Below, piece by piece: positions 27,173 to 36,428 of a DNA stretch of 64,000 nucleotides. Position numbers and translations under genes: made by a program. The notes under the pieces were generated by a model that was given only the letters and a program-made list of their open reading frames with translations, did not search any database and was not told the origin of the DNA. This DNA comes from an uncultured Bacteriovoracaceae bacterium (GTDB lineage: Bacteria > Bdellovibrionota > Bacteriovoracia > Bacteriovoracales > Bacteriovoracaceae): positions 62,001 to 126,000 of the forward strand of contig CATLOT010000006.1 of NCBI GenBank assembly GCA_950054155.1. The letters are read 5' to 3'. Numbering within the stretch: the first letter of the stretch is position 1; every line of letters begins with the position of its first letter.

Positions 27173-27784
27173 TTAAAATAAAGTCGGAAGCTTTTCTTTT
27201 TCTCGCGTAACCCTATTAACGGGGGCATCAAAGAACTTCCTTCGCATGCCTTTGCGAATAAGCCCCCTCTCATTTTCCCCTTTCTTTTCATTAAAGAACT
27301 TCAATTGTTCTTCCCTTTCATAGTCCAGAAGATCATGAAGCTTAAACGGAAAACGATTCAAAGAGCTATAGGGAAAGTCCTCCACTTTAGCGACAATTCC
27401 TGCATCCACAGGATTGCGATAAATATAACGATAAACAGTTGAGAGATAATAGTGGTCCTTCACGAGAGACCACTTGTAACGACCACCAAAGATCTGATTT
27501 ATTCGCCCCGAATTTTGGCGAACAAGCTCGCTAAACTTTCGATTAAATTCGAACATAAACTTATCAATATTCGCATCTGGCGTTGTAACGAGAAGATGAT
27601 AGTGATTACTCATTAAAACAAACGCATTAATCTCTACGGGATACTTCTCCATCGCAAAAGCAAAAGAATTCAATGCGATCTTCCACATAGTTTTCATCGG
27701 CAGATCATACCAATCCCGATTACGAGAACGACAGACAATGTGGTAAGGGAAATCAGCGGTTCTAATAAGAAGTTTTCTAGGCAT
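27173..27784 (-). CDS. REP-associated tyrosine transposase (RAYT), Y1/IS200-like
   Basis: A single-strand-DNA HUH transposase of 203 residues. The start MPRKLLIRTADFPYHIVCRSRNRDWYD is typical of RAYTs. The HUH motif is in VLMSNHYHLLVTTP near residues 56-69, and the catalytic Tyr is in YLSTVYRYIYRNPVDAGIV near 120. RAYTs are usually single-copy domesticated enzymes that spread short palindromic repeats rather than themselves. Here both ends carry the 19-bp repeat in inverted orientation, so these are the likely substrates. ATG at 27784. Reading toward trmL, its stop lies 4 bp from copy C. Confidence 0.9.
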   Translation of the reverse strand: MPRKLLIRTADFPYHIVCRSRNRDWYDLPMKTMWKIALNSFAFAMEKYPVEINAFVLMSNHYHLLVTTPDANIDKFMFEFNRKFSELVRQNSGRINQIFGGRYKWSLVKDHYYLSTVYRYIYRNPVDAGIVAKVEDFPYSSLNRFPFKLHDLLDYEREEQLKFFNEKKGENERGLIRKGMRRKFFDAPVNRVTREKEKLPTLF

Positions 27785-27839
27785 AAACGCCTTAAAACAA
27801 AACTATCTCAAAAGAACCACTCCTATTTCAAAAAAGAAA

Positions 27840-27858
27840 ACCAAACTCAACCTGGCAC
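27840..27858 (-). repeat. 19-bp RAYT-associated repeat, copy D (right flank of RAYT)
   Basis: Exact copy on the minus strand, 18 bp downstream of the stop of the giant lipoprotein gene and sense to it. Inverted partner of copy C. Confidence 0.9.
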
Positions 27859-27876
27859 TTTATGGAAAGCGACAGC

Positions 27877-30800
27877 TTAGAGGTAATCAAATCCATTAAC
27901 AAGGGTACTTGTCTGTCCATCAGGGTTTGTTAAAACAACATCGTATGTACCGACACTATTTGATCCCGTCATACACGAAACTTCAGTACTACTGACAAAA
28001 GTAATTGAGGAGCAAGGAACACCGCCGATATCGATACTAGAAGGTGGACTTTGAAAGTCGGAGCCATAGATGGTTATAGTTGTACCACCCACTGCGGGTC
28101 CACTCGTTGTAGAAAGACTTGCAATGCTAGGAGGTGGATTATATGTGTATGCCCCTGGTAGTACTCCGGTTTCTCCGTATTCATTATTAATAATGATATC
28201 GTATGTACCCGCAACCCCTATGCCAGTTGTACAATTAAGAGAAGTGTCAGAAATCTCTACTAAGCTAGAACACTCATAAGGACCAATGAAGACTGAGGAT
28301 ATCCCAACGAGATTATTTCCATCAATAACCAATGATGTCCCTCCAGTTTCAGGACCATTTGTAATATCGACCGTCGTTGGATTAGGAGAGAGCGCATTAC
28401 CTGTTGAAGATGGGGCACCTCCTTGAACGAGCTCAATATATTCTAGGATTTCAGGATACTCGAGATACTGTTCCGTTCTCACCAGCCATGTGGAATAGGA
28501 GTTCCCGGTCTCTTCTTCCCAAACATTTCCCATATCCCAGTCACCAACGTCCCAGCCTAAAGTAGAGGCGTAAAAGTCAGGAAAGTTTGTATCATCAAAA
28601 GTCATCGTAGTATCGGGAATATAGAGATTAAAAGAAGTGGCAGCTGGGGCGTAGGGCACAGTCGTCGTAGGTATATCATTTCCTGGCACAGTACCGGAAG
28701 GCATGAAAGAGTACTGGCCGAGTCCAAGTCTATAATTTGAATCGAGTCCGTAGGAGGAGAGGTCTGTCGGGGTATCGGTTGCAACCAAAGTTGAGCCGTC
28801 CCATTGCGCCGTATCTACAATCTCATTGAGAAAATTGCCGGTCATTGTTCTGTGAATAAAGAAATTATTATCCACCCCAGCATTGGCTAGAAAATCATTT
28901 GCTCCATTAAAATTCAATTCTCCCTCAAATACTGAATTCCTTACGGGACTAGCCGACTCAGAGTAGCCGACAAAGTAACCAAAATTGTCTCCAAAGTACT
29001 CTAAGATCGAGTATTCAGAATTTTGATGAACAAAGGCATTTTCAATAGAGCCCGATGATGAATTATAACCCGCAATAAAGCCTACATTGATAAAGGGGGA
29101 TATAATCGTCGTTGTAGGGATACCAGGTTGATATCCACTTCCACTAGGGTCTGAAGTTGGTATTCTTATAGGATTGGCCGTACCTGCGCGATAAATCAAA
29201 TCTCCAGCAACCCAATCTTGATCGATGGACCCACTAATCGGTTGCGTCGAAGCCCCCGTTCCTATTGTGAATATGGTATTTGCCCCAATAGTGTCTGGCA
29301 CAGAGGCATCAAAGAGAGTACTATCGTAGCCAGGATCGCCATCTAAATTGAGATCAAGCTTTCCATAGAGAGAAACATTCTTAATAACCCCCTCATTCCT
29401 ACCGGCTACAAGACCAGCATTGTAAAAGACAGCTCTATCTGTGGCTAAAGGCCCATACTTAGTCGTGAGTTCACCAGAAAAAGATGTCTGACGAATATCT
29501 CCGTTATAACTAAAGACCTCATTATTCACATTATCTGTGAAACTCTTCACACCATTATAGGGAGTATTTTCTCCAACAATACCACCGATAAGTCTTCCCA
29601 AGCGATTGGCATCAGCCGGACTAACACTTCCTTTCGCCTGACTATAGAGGATGAGGCCGCCTCTATTCCACCCAGCAAGGCCACCAACTCTAAGGTGCCC
29701 TTTTACTTTTACATAGGATTCAATACCTGCCATAACACCGTTATTTTTTCCAACAACACCTCCAATAACAGGATTAGGTGAGTTATTAACAATATTAGTA
29801 CCATCAACAAGCCCAAAGGCTTTCACTCTTTCGACTAGACCTTTATTTTTACCAGCCACTAAACCTACAGTTCTTGCATTAGCAACAGTGCTGGAAAATT
29901 GGCCAATTACTGCAAAATCTTTTAAGACACCATTAACACCGATAACAGAAAATAACCCTGCAGGTGCTGCTTGTACATTTAGTTGAATGAGTCCTACATT
30001 ATTAATAAAGTGACCATTTCCATCGAAAACACCTTGAAACTCTTTACCCGCATTAGCTGAATTAGGAAGAAAGATACCATTCGTCTGTGAAGCTCCAACC
30101 ATGTCGATAGGTCGAGCCAACTTATAATGAAAATTTTGATCAAAATTTGTGCTCATATTAATAAACTGTTGAGCGCTACAAATAAGGTAGGGATCATCTG
30201 ATGTGCCACTTCCACCAGCAAAAGATCCAGTAAACTTACCGCTGCAAAAGCGAGGAGCTTCCCAGTCTAGAATAGGTATATCATAACCACTGTCATCAAT
30301 TCTCCATCCATTAGCAGAAGTGAACCCTTGACCGACCATGTAATTACCAACATTTCTAAAATTATCGTACTCTGCAGATGTTGGAACAAGAGCTGCAGCA
30401 CTGGTAGCACCACCACCACCGGCACCAATAGCCTCAAATCCAAAATCAGAGTTAACGCGAGTGGGATCACTTTTCGGATTAGCAACAGTCCCAATAGTGT
30501 GAAAGACACGATCTACGGCTATCCCCGTACCTCCACCAACAACTCCCACAACACCACCAGTGTTACCTTCTCTCGTAGAATCTGCAGTCCCAGCAAGTAC
30601 CTTAGTGCCAAGAACTGTCATCACAGAATAACTATTATTAAGTGTACCGGCATCGGCGAATCCAATAAGACCACCATTATCAGTACCACCGACAAGAAGT
30701 CCCTTACTGGTAGACTGAGAAATATTACTCAGAACCGACTTTCCTACGAGACCTCCAAAACCTTCAAAGGAGAGATTGGTGGTACACCCTCCCCAGTATT

Positions 30801-32457
30801 CAGTTGGATCTTGACAAAAACCCTCATCATTTTCATTTGAGTCAATCTCAACACGACCTTCAAATTCTGTAAATGTTATGTCAGAACTAGAAGCATATCC
30901 CGTGATACCACCAACAAAACGGCTTCCTTCGACTTCAGAATCAATAGAATCTAAAAAGTTTAGGGTTGCACTCGATTCAATACGACCAGCAAAGAGGCCC
31001 ACTTCCTCACGGCCTTCAACCATACCATGAATAATACTAATATCCTCTAAAGTTCCACCTGACACCGTTCCTGCAGCAATTCCAAGACGTTTATGGTCCT
31101 CCTCCTCATCTGCCATAATCTCAGGAAGAATAAAAGTGAGGTTCTTTACCGTACCAGATAGGCGACGAACAAATCCAATATCAGAGACCGCGACAGCATT
31201 ACCTTCAATGTCAATTCTCATTCCCGTGATGATCATTCCATTTCCATCAAAAGTACCGGAATAAGCTACGCTACTAGCTTCATTGCCAGTAAAGGCATCT
31301 CCGATCATCGGAAAATTAGAAACACTCGGTGGGCTTGAAGGAGAAATATTTTGACCCGCAAAATAGTTAATATCGCTAAAGAGATGAAAATTCTTATTAT
31401 AAAATTGTCGTCCCGTTGTAAATTCAGCTGGTATTAAAGCAAACTGTTCTTTATTACATATTCCATACTCAGTTAAGGTTCCAGCTAATACGACTGAAAA
31501 ATCTGTGGTTAATCCCCCACGAGGTGGTGCACAAGCAAGACTCTCAGGAGTAAAAATAGCGACTTCCCTATTTGTCTCATCAAGGCGAATATTTCCCGAC
31601 CCTGCTTTAAGTCCGTTAGGAACGATGAAGTTGGTAAGTCCCCTACCAGAGTCGTCACAATTATCTTTATAAAAAGCTTGAATATTAAAAGGGATGCCTT
31701 TTCCAGCTGCTGGTCCCCAAGGAAAATGAATATCTGGAGAGAGAGCATCAATGGGATCAACAACCGATAGTAAGGTGTCTGAACCGCCACTCCCCTTAAG
31801 GCAAACACTTCCAAGAGAGTTCCCATTTTCAAACTGAACTCCCTCACCAGGAAATTGCTTAAAAGGAGTGATCAGGACTCTTGCTGAATGAATGAGCCCT
31901 CGTGCCTCATCCGTCATACAGTCACTAGAGCTTGTCACTTCACTCAAAGGCTTTCTACAGTGAAAGAAATTTGTCTGGACAAATTTATTAATACTTCGCC
32001 CGTAACCATCATCCTCCATCGGTGTTCCCCATATAGGGTCAGCACAATTCCCATTATTCGCAGTGAGCGCAACAGTAAGGTCTGAACCATCAAGAAGATT
32101 ACTAGGACTAGAACCACAACGAACAATCCCTGTAAAAGCAGGAGTTCCATCAGCGAAGGAGCCATCAGCATCGTGATCCCCATCCCACATGATCACATGA
32201 AAATCCCAAGTTCCGTTGGGAAGCTCAAGAGAGAGGGTGTCGCTATTGTCATTATCAATTCGTTTGAGAAAACTCCCCGTTCCATCAACTTGAGTTCCGA
32301 TGAGGAAAGCGCCCCCTGCGGAATATTGATTGAGTGCCGTAAGGCCCGCGATTTTCACATCAAAATCCGTAAGGGATTCAGACTTACCCGCACACCCTAA
32401 TAAGGTGAGAAAGAGACAACAATGAATAAGGAGTTCTTTGAATTTTAGTTTTTCCAT
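27877..32457 (-). CDS. Giant surface lipoprotein with GLUG-like repeats and two IPT/TIG domains
   Basis: A predicted lipoprotein of 1526 residues (MEKLKFKELLIHCCLFLTLLGCAGKS, lipobox LLGC). After about 330 residues without recognised fold, residues 390-1150 carry repeated beta-helix-like units. At least eight match the GLUG pattern (FGGLVGKSVLSNISQ, GGLIGFADAGTLNNSY, VGLVAGKNKGLVERV, IGGVVGKNNGVMAGI, VGGLAGWNRGGLILYS, IGGIVGENTPYNGVK, AGLVAGRNEGVIKNV). The C-terminus has two tandem IPT/TIG immunoglobulin-like domains (TNGPETGGTSLVIDGNNL and TSGPAVGGTTITIYGSDF). Such proteins are usually surface adhesins; function here is inference. Base composition is more AT-rich than neighbours by eye. ATG at 32457. 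Confidence 0.85.
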   Translation of the reverse strand: MEKLKFKELLIHCCLFLTLLGCAGKSESLTDFDVKIAGLTALNQYSAGGAFLIGTQVDGTGSFLKRIDNDNSDTLSLELPNGTWDFHVIMWDGDHDADGSFADGTPAFTGIVRCGSSPSNLLDGSDLTVALTANNGNCADPIWGTPMEDDGYGRSINKFVQTNFFHCRKPLSEVTSSSDCMTDEARGLIHSARVLITPFKQFPGEGVQFENGNSLGSVCLKGSGGSDTLLSVVDPIDALSPDIHFPWGPAAGKGIPFNIQAFYKDNCDDSGRGLTNFIVPNGLKAGSGNIRLDETNREVAIFTPESLACAPPRGGLTTDFSVVLAGTLTEYGICNKEQFALIPAEFTTGRQFYNKNFHLFSDINYFAGQNISPSSPPSVSNFPMIGDAFTGNEASSVAYSGTFDGNGMIITGMRIDIEGNAVAVSDIGFVRRLSGTVKNLTFILPEIMADEEEDHKRLGIAAGTVSGGTLEDISIIHGMVEGREEVGLFAGRIESSATLNFLDSIDSEVEGSRFVGGITGYASSSDITFTEFEGRVEIDSNENDEGFCQDPTEYWGGCTTNLSFEGFGGLVGKSVLSNISQSTSKGLLVGGTDNGGLIGFADAGTLNNSYSVMTVLGTKVLAGTADSTREGNTGGVVGVVGGGTGIAVDRVFHTIGTVANPKSDPTRVNSDFGFEAIGAGGGGATSAAALVPTSAEYDNFRNVGNYMVGQGFTSANGWRIDDSGYDIPILDWEAPRFCSGKFTGSFAGGSGTSDDPYLICSAQQFINMSTNFDQNFHYKLARPIDMVGASQTNGIFLPNSANAGKEFQGVFDGNGHFINNVGLIQLNVQAAPAGLFSVIGVNGVLKDFAVIGQFSSTVANARTVGLVAGKNKGLVERVKAFGLVDGTNIVNNSPNPVIGGVVGKNNGVMAGIESYVKVKGHLRVGGLAGWNRGGLILYSQAKGSVSPADANRLGRLIGGIVGENTPYNGVKSFTDNVNNEVFSYNGDIRQTSFSGELTTKYGPLATDRAVFYNAGLVAGRNEGVIKNVSLYGKLDLNLDGDPGYDSTLFDASVPDTIGANTIFTIGTGASTQPISGSIDQDWVAGDLIYRAGTANPIRIPTSDPSGSGYQPGIPTTTIISPFINVGFIAGYNSSSGSIENAFVHQNSEYSILEYFGDNFGYFVGYSESASPVRNSVFEGELNFNGANDFLANAGVDNNFFIHRTMTGNFLNEIVDTAQWDGSTLVATDTPTDLSSYGLDSNYRLGLGQYSFMPSGTVPGNDIPTTTVPYAPAATSFNLYIPDTTMTFDDTNFPDFYASTLGWDVGDWDMGNVWEEETGNSYSTWLVRTEQYLEYPEILEYIELVQGGAPSSTGNALSPNPTTVDITNGPETGGTSLVIDGNNLVGISSVFIGPYECSSLVEISDTSLNCTTGIGVAGTYDIIINNEYGETGVLPGAYTYNPPPSIASLSTTSGPAVGGTTITIYGSDFQSPPSSIDIGGVPCSSITFVSSTEVSCMTGSNSVGTYDVVLTNPDGQTSTLVNGFDYL

Positions 32458-32598
32458 AGCGTCTGTAAATCGGGTTAAAAATGAATTGAATTTAGGCTAT
32501 ACCCAATTATTTGATTCAGCCGGCAAAGACCGCCTTCCGTAATAAAATCAGAAACTTACATGAGAAAAATTAAGATTCACTTTTGAAACCAAAAAGAG

Positions 32599-32624
32599 AA
32601 AATGCCTCCACAAAGAGGCATTTT
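32599..32624 (-). terminator. Intrinsic terminator of the lysozyme-like gene
   Basis: Perfect inverted repeat AAAATGCCTC (32599-32608) and GAGGCATTTT (32615-32624), loop of six, followed on the minus strand by a T-rich run. It directly abuts the stop of the gene at 32625. Confidence 0.8.
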
Positions 32625-33533
32625 TTAAAGATCTGTATGGCGTTGGCGGCAAGCGGCCGTGCAACAACCAGCGGCGCCAATATGCTTAAAAAACTGCAAA
32701 CGATCGCGAGTGGATTTTGAACAGTGACGATTAGATCCCCATGAACTCGACTTGCCCCAAGGAGCAAAGCCACCGCGCTCTTTATAGAGAGTCATCGCAC
32801 ACTTGGCATTATCAAGAATCACCTCATCATCAAGGTAGCGATCACTTACTTTAATTTCATCCCCATTACCATCTCTCACGATTGCCTTACTTGGATAACA
32901 AAGACCATCATAGGGCAAAGTCCGAGTCTTCCCATCAAGAAAAGCCCGCGTGCCCTTTCTTTGGTTGTGGGCTGGGTGAATCCCCCAGGGCCCTCGTCCT
33001 CCCATTCCAATGTTTCTGGTCCCAAAAACAGACTCGGAATTTGAGATACAGAGAAAGTGGTGAAGTACATCTTGAGAACTTTGAATATTAATGGAGTTAA
33101 AGTTTTGCCTTTTCACAGGAAGATCACAAACACCAGCTTCCTGGAGAGCATTGGCCAATTTCTTGAGTTGCCTTACCGTCTTATGATTATCACCAAGATT
33201 ATTAAATTCATTCACACGATAATAAACGCGCTCAAAACACGGCTTAACCTCGTCCTGACTATAAGGACTCGCTTGCTTAAGCTTAATCAAATCCTGAGGT
33301 GTAACCCTAGCCACAAACTCCTCAGCACTCACCATCTTAACCCCCATCTCCTCTAGGCCCACAACGGCCTCATGAGCAAGAATAGGCAGCACCTCTTGAT
33401 AGTGAACCTCACCATGCTCAAAGTCCTTACACATAAAAACAGACTTCTCCGAGTGGGTCTCATCAAGCACACAGATCTGTTCCGCTTGAGCAAAGGAAAT
33501 ACAAAAAATCATCATCGCTAGTAGTTTTCTCAT
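32625..33533 (-). CDS. Secreted lysozyme/SLT-fold-like protein, cysteine-rich
   Basis: A 302-residue exported protein with signal peptide MRKLLAMMIFCISFAQAEQ. The N-terminal half has no family I recognise. The C-terminal half looks like a lysozyme/transglycosylase fold: NSESVFGTRNIGMGGRGPWGIHP matches the SLT pattern with catalytic Glu followed by Ser (Glu167) and then the G.xGxxQI-like strand, and LDNAKCAMTLYKERGGFAPWG matches the later A...Y...G...W helix. About ten Cys in the mature part suggest disulfides and an extracellular location. The sequence ends in a cysteine cluster (AAGCCTAACRQRH). A peptidoglycan substrate is inferred, not shown. Confidence 0.65.
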   Translation of the reverse strand: MRKLLAMMIFCISFAQAEQICVLDETHSEKSVFMCKDFEHGEVHYQEVLPILAHEAVVGLEEMGVKMVSAEEFVARVTPQDLIKLKQASPYSQDEVKPCFERVYYRVNEFNNLGDNHKTVRQLKKLANALQEAGVCDLPVKRQNFNSINIQSSQDVLHHFLCISNSESVFGTRNIGMGGRGPWGIHPAHNQRKGTRAFLDGKTRTLPYDGLCYPSKAIVRDGNGDEIKVSDRYLDDEVILDNAKCAMTLYKERGGFAPWGKSSSWGSNRHCSKSTRDRLQFFKHIGAAGCCTAACRQRHTDL

Positions 33534-33570
33534 ACTCCTCTTATCGGCTCTCCTTTTTAAAAACCTAAAA

Positions 33571-33595
33571 AAAAAGGGCCCCCGAAGGAGCCCTT
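33571..33595 (-). terminator. Intrinsic terminator of the first outer-membrane protein gene
   Basis: Stem AAGGGC (33574-33579) with GCCCTT (33590-33595), extended by inner CC/GG pairs, followed on the minus strand by nine T. It lies 31 bp after the stop at 33626. Confidence 0.8.
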
Positions 33596-33625
33596 AATTT
33601 ACTCTAATTAATTGATTTTATTAGA

Positions 33626-34987
33626 CTAGAAGCTGTAAACCATACCTACACGAGCAAGGAGTCTGTCCATATCAAAAACGCCTCTTTCGTTTGTACTAGG
33701 AGCTGTTGTAGAGATTTGGCCATTTGTCCCACCTAAACCTAACAGTCCATCAATCTTTAAGTTTCCAAACGTTAAAGTTGCACCAGCTCTAACATCTGTT
33801 GAGTTAGTAATTGTAGCTTTTACACCGTTTGTATCAGAGCCAAAAACTGATAGTGCTGCTTGATATCCAGACAAAGAAAGCTTTTCATAGTTATTATTTT
33901 CGCGATAACCATAAATATTTTGAGTCACTGAACCACGAAGTGTTAGCCAATCGTTAGTTTTATGTTCATACCCAACAGTGAGGGGAACCTTAACTGTTTT
34001 ACCTTCGGCTTTTGTCGTGTAGTCTACTTCGATTTGTGTGTATCTATACTCGATATTTGTAAAAAGTGTCCCTTTTCCATTTTCATACTGGTTTCCATAA
34101 CCGATCGCATATGTCGTAAAACCACCATCAACTGTACCAAGTTGCCCTCTTCCATTAGCATCCGTGATTCCAATTGCTGTACCATGGCTAGCACCTGTAG
34201 TTATACCAGCAGTCGCTCCAATGCTATCAAATTGTTCCCAGTCGAACTTTTTAAAAAGACCATAAACCTTACCGGTTTTTGTTAGTTGGTATCCACCACC
34301 TAGTTGAATTCCAAGCTTTCCATCGAATGTATAAAGATGCTCTTGTCCATTAGCAGTAGAACCACCAGAAACAGCAACTGTATTTCTTCTGTGTGACTTA
34401 CTTCCTACAGAGAGATTCAACAGAGCATCCCACTTCTCACCGATTAATCCACCTCTAATAGCGTATCCATAATCCTGAGACTTTACTGATGCATCATTAT
34501 CAGCAGTATAAACACCATTTACAGCCCACTTTACTGAAGAGTTTTCCCCACCAAAAAACAGGTCAATTTGATTGTCTGAACCATAAAGCATAGCTCCCGC
34601 AGTAAAATTAGCAGCAGAATAAGCCCCAGTAGCAACACCCCTTAAAAGAGCGGAGGTATTTGATTCGTTACCAAGATATAGTCCGTAAACAAAGTCACCA
34701 TGAGACTTAATTACACCACCCTTTGCCTTGGGGCTGTAATATTCATCTGTCTGAAGTGTTGAACCATTAAAATTATTCCCATTTGCACCCCACTCTAAAA
34801 TAACCGTATCTTTATAGTTATTTATATTGGCGACATTTAGAAAAATATTTCTATCATCTTGGATATAATAAGAGCCTTCATTATCAGTTTCACTCATACC
34901 TAGAGCCTGAAGACGTGCAATAGTTGCATTCGCTGGAATCATTGAAAGTGCCGAAAGCGCGGCAATCCCTAATAGTTTCTTTGCCAT
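33626..34987 (-). CDS. Outer-membrane beta-barrel protein, paralogue 1
   Basis: A 453-residue exported protein. The ATG at 34987 follows GGGAGAG and gives signal peptide MAKKLLGIAALSALSMIPANA; the longer frame adds 23 residues and is rejected. The mature start IARLQALGMSETDNEGSYYIQDDRNIF is similar to the next gene. The body alternates short polar and aromatic strands and ends in GMVYSF; a terminal Phe is the outer-membrane assembly signal. It is probably a porin or structural barrel; no ligand is visible. Its own terminator follows, and a strong terminator separates it from the upstream paralogue. Confidence 0.82.
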   Translation of the reverse strand: MAKKLLGIAALSALSMIPANATIARLQALGMSETDNEGSYYIQDDRNIFLNVANINNYKDTVILEWGANGNNFNGSTLQTDEYYSPKAKGGVIKSHGDFVYGLYLGNESNTSALLRGVATGAYSAANFTAGAMLYGSDNQIDLFFGGENSSVKWAVNGVYTADNDASVKSQDYGYAIRGGLIGEKWDALLNLSVGSKSHRRNTVAVSGGSTANGQEHLYTFDGKLGIQLGGGYQLTKTGKVYGLFKKFDWEQFDSIGATAGITTGASHGTAIGITDANGRGQLGTVDGGFTTYAIGYGNQYENGKGTLFTNIEYRYTQIEVDYTTKAEGKTVKVPLTVGYEHKTNDWLTLRGSVTQNIYGYRENNNYEKLSLSGYQAALSVFGSDTNGVKATITNSTDVRAGATLTFGNLKIDGLLGLGGTNGQISTTAPSTNERGVFDMDRLLARVGMVYSF

Positions 34988-35055
34988 AATAAACTCTCCC
35001 TCAAGTTTAAATTTTTCTTTAAATATTATTGTTAGGGAGCAGTTAGGTATCGTCA

Positions 35056-35090
35056 AATAAAAAAGCCCCGCACTAGGGCGGGGCTTTCAT
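35056..35090 (-). terminator. Strong intrinsic terminator between the two barrel genes
   Basis: Perfect 10-bp inverted repeat AAAGCCCCGC (35062-35071) and GCGGGGCTTT (35078-35087), loop of six, then TTTTTTATTT on the minus strand. Ends transcription of the gene at 35133. Confidence 0.9.
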
Positions 35091-35132
35091 TAATTTGCTT
35101 TTATCTAGCTAACTAATTTAATCGAGAATCGA

Positions 35133-36326
35133 TTAGAACCAGTAGTGAACAGCAACTTGAGTAAGGATACGATCAGTATCAAGAACACCATTAGTGGCAT
35201 TTGTGTTTTGACCGTTAACACCGTTAGTACCAATCATACCGTCGATCATTAGCTTACCAAAGTTAAGAGTAGCACCTGCTGATACGTTTGTTGTATTAGC
35301 AATAGTACCTTTTCTCTCTGGGTTCGTTCCAAGAGTTTCTTTCTGGCTGTTGATGAAAACATTTTGAGAGATTGAACCTCTAACTGTTAACCAAGAAGTT
35401 GCATCTGTTTCAAAACCAACAGTTACAGGAAGAGTACTTCTCTTAACTTCAAGATTGTTTCCTGCAGTCGTTCCATCAGTATCTTCTAGCTTTCTGCTTT
35501 TGAAAGAGATGTCAGCGAACATTCTAGATGTAGAAGAAACCTCTTTTGTGTAACCAGCACCTACAGTAAGAGTAGAGTCTTCTGTAGTGTTTGCAGCAAC
35601 ACCAGTACCACCAACATACTCAAGACCTTTCTTGTCGTAATCTACGAAGAAAGTGTAATCCATCCACTTATAACCAACACCAAGGTTCATTGTACCGTCA
35701 TTTTCAGCAGTAAAACCTGTAGCAGCTGTACCAATGTTTTCGTATTCATCATTGATAACGTAGTTAACATAAGCGTTAAGGTCACCCATTACCATACCAA
35801 GACCTAGCTCAAGAGCAGAGTGCTTAGTTTCTAGTGCTGTACCACCTTGCTCATTTTTAGAGTTAGAGTACTTAAGACGTGCACCCCACTCAACGCCCAT
35901 ATCTCCACCAAAGAAAAGATCTAGGTCATTAGAGCGCTTTTGAAAACCAGTGTTCCCAAATAATGTTCCAGAAGTTTGTGCTGAAATAGCATCTGCGAAC
36001 CCATCAGTGTTAACATCAGCATTAAGATTAGTAATGTTGTTACCAAGGTAAACACCATAATTGAATGATCCAGCATTCTTAAAGAAACCACCTTCAGCAT
36101 TAGGAGCAGTTACAGAGTTTGTACTTGAAGAAGTACCCCACTCAGTAAGAGCATAGTTGTTAGTTTGATTAACACGAGCAGCGTTACGGAAAACGTTACG
36201 AGTGTCGTTGATGTAGAATGAACCACGGTCTTGAGCTTGCCCAAGTGCATTCATTCTAGCTCTTGTTGCGTACGCACTAGTCGTCGCAAGCGTTGCAATA
36301 GATGCAAGTACGATTTGCTTTTTCAT
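35133..36326 (-). CDS. Outer-membrane beta-barrel protein, paralogue 2
   Basis: A 397-residue exported protein paralogous to the gene at 33626. The ATG at 36326 has AAGGAG seven bases upstream (the frame also has a TTG just before). Signal peptide MKKQIVLASIATLATTSAYA is followed by RARMNALGQAQDRGSFYINDTRNVF; compare the paralogue's GSYYIQDDRNIF. It ends in QVAVHYWF, with the terminal aromatic expected of outer-membrane barrels. Codon usage is biased as in a highly expressed gene, and the gene has its own promoter and terminator, so it may be a major outer-membrane protein. Pore specificity cannot be read. Confidence 0.84.
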   Translation of the reverse strand: MKKQIVLASIATLATTSAYATRARMNALGQAQDRGSFYINDTRNVFRNAARVNQTNNYALTEWGTSSSTNSVTAPNAEGGFFKNAGSFNYGVYLGNNITNLNADVNTDGFADAISAQTSGTLFGNTGFQKRSNDLDLFFGGDMGVEWGARLKYSNSKNEQGGTALETKHSALELGLGMVMGDLNAYVNYVINDEYENIGTAATGFTAENDGTMNLGVGYKWMDYTFFVDYDKKGLEYVGGTGVAANTTEDSTLTVGAGYTKEVSSTSRMFADISFKSRKLEDTDGTTAGNNLEVKRSTLPVTVGFETDATSWLTVRGSISQNVFINSQKETLGTNPERKGTIANTTNVSAGATLNFGKLMIDGMIGTNGVNGQNTNATNGVLDTDRILTQVAVHYWF

Positions 36327-36428
36327 CAATCTTCTCCTTGAAAAAGATGATCACATTAATAATTAACGTAATCGAATTTTCTGTTATTAAAACAAAACTT
36401 AACTTAATTAGTTATCTCAATTAATTAA

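Larger units (their letters stand above)
27151..27858 (-). mobile_element. RAYT element: Y1 transposase gene between inverted 19-bp repeats
   Basis: A 708-bp unit made of repeat copy C, the RAYT gene on the minus strand and repeat copy D in inverted orientation. Solo copies of the same repeat occur at 9417, 26683 and 45684. This matches the known arrangement of REP-associated tyrosine transposases: one transposase locus flanked by inverted repeats, and many solo repeats elsewhere. Confidence 0.75.

Noticed and set aside
26683-27858. CRISPR-like array of the 19-bp repeats
   Set aside because: Copies are not regularly spaced, are in both orientations, bracket genes, and no cas gene is present.
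28681-28700. CCTGGCAC inside the giant lipoprotein gene as a sixth repeat copy
   Set aside because: Only the 8-base core matches; flanks do not extend to the 19-mer.
30328-30840. 170-codon Ser/Thr-rich open frame on the plus strand
   Set aside because: Antisense to the giant lipoprotein; composition mirrors its Gly/Val-rich repeats.
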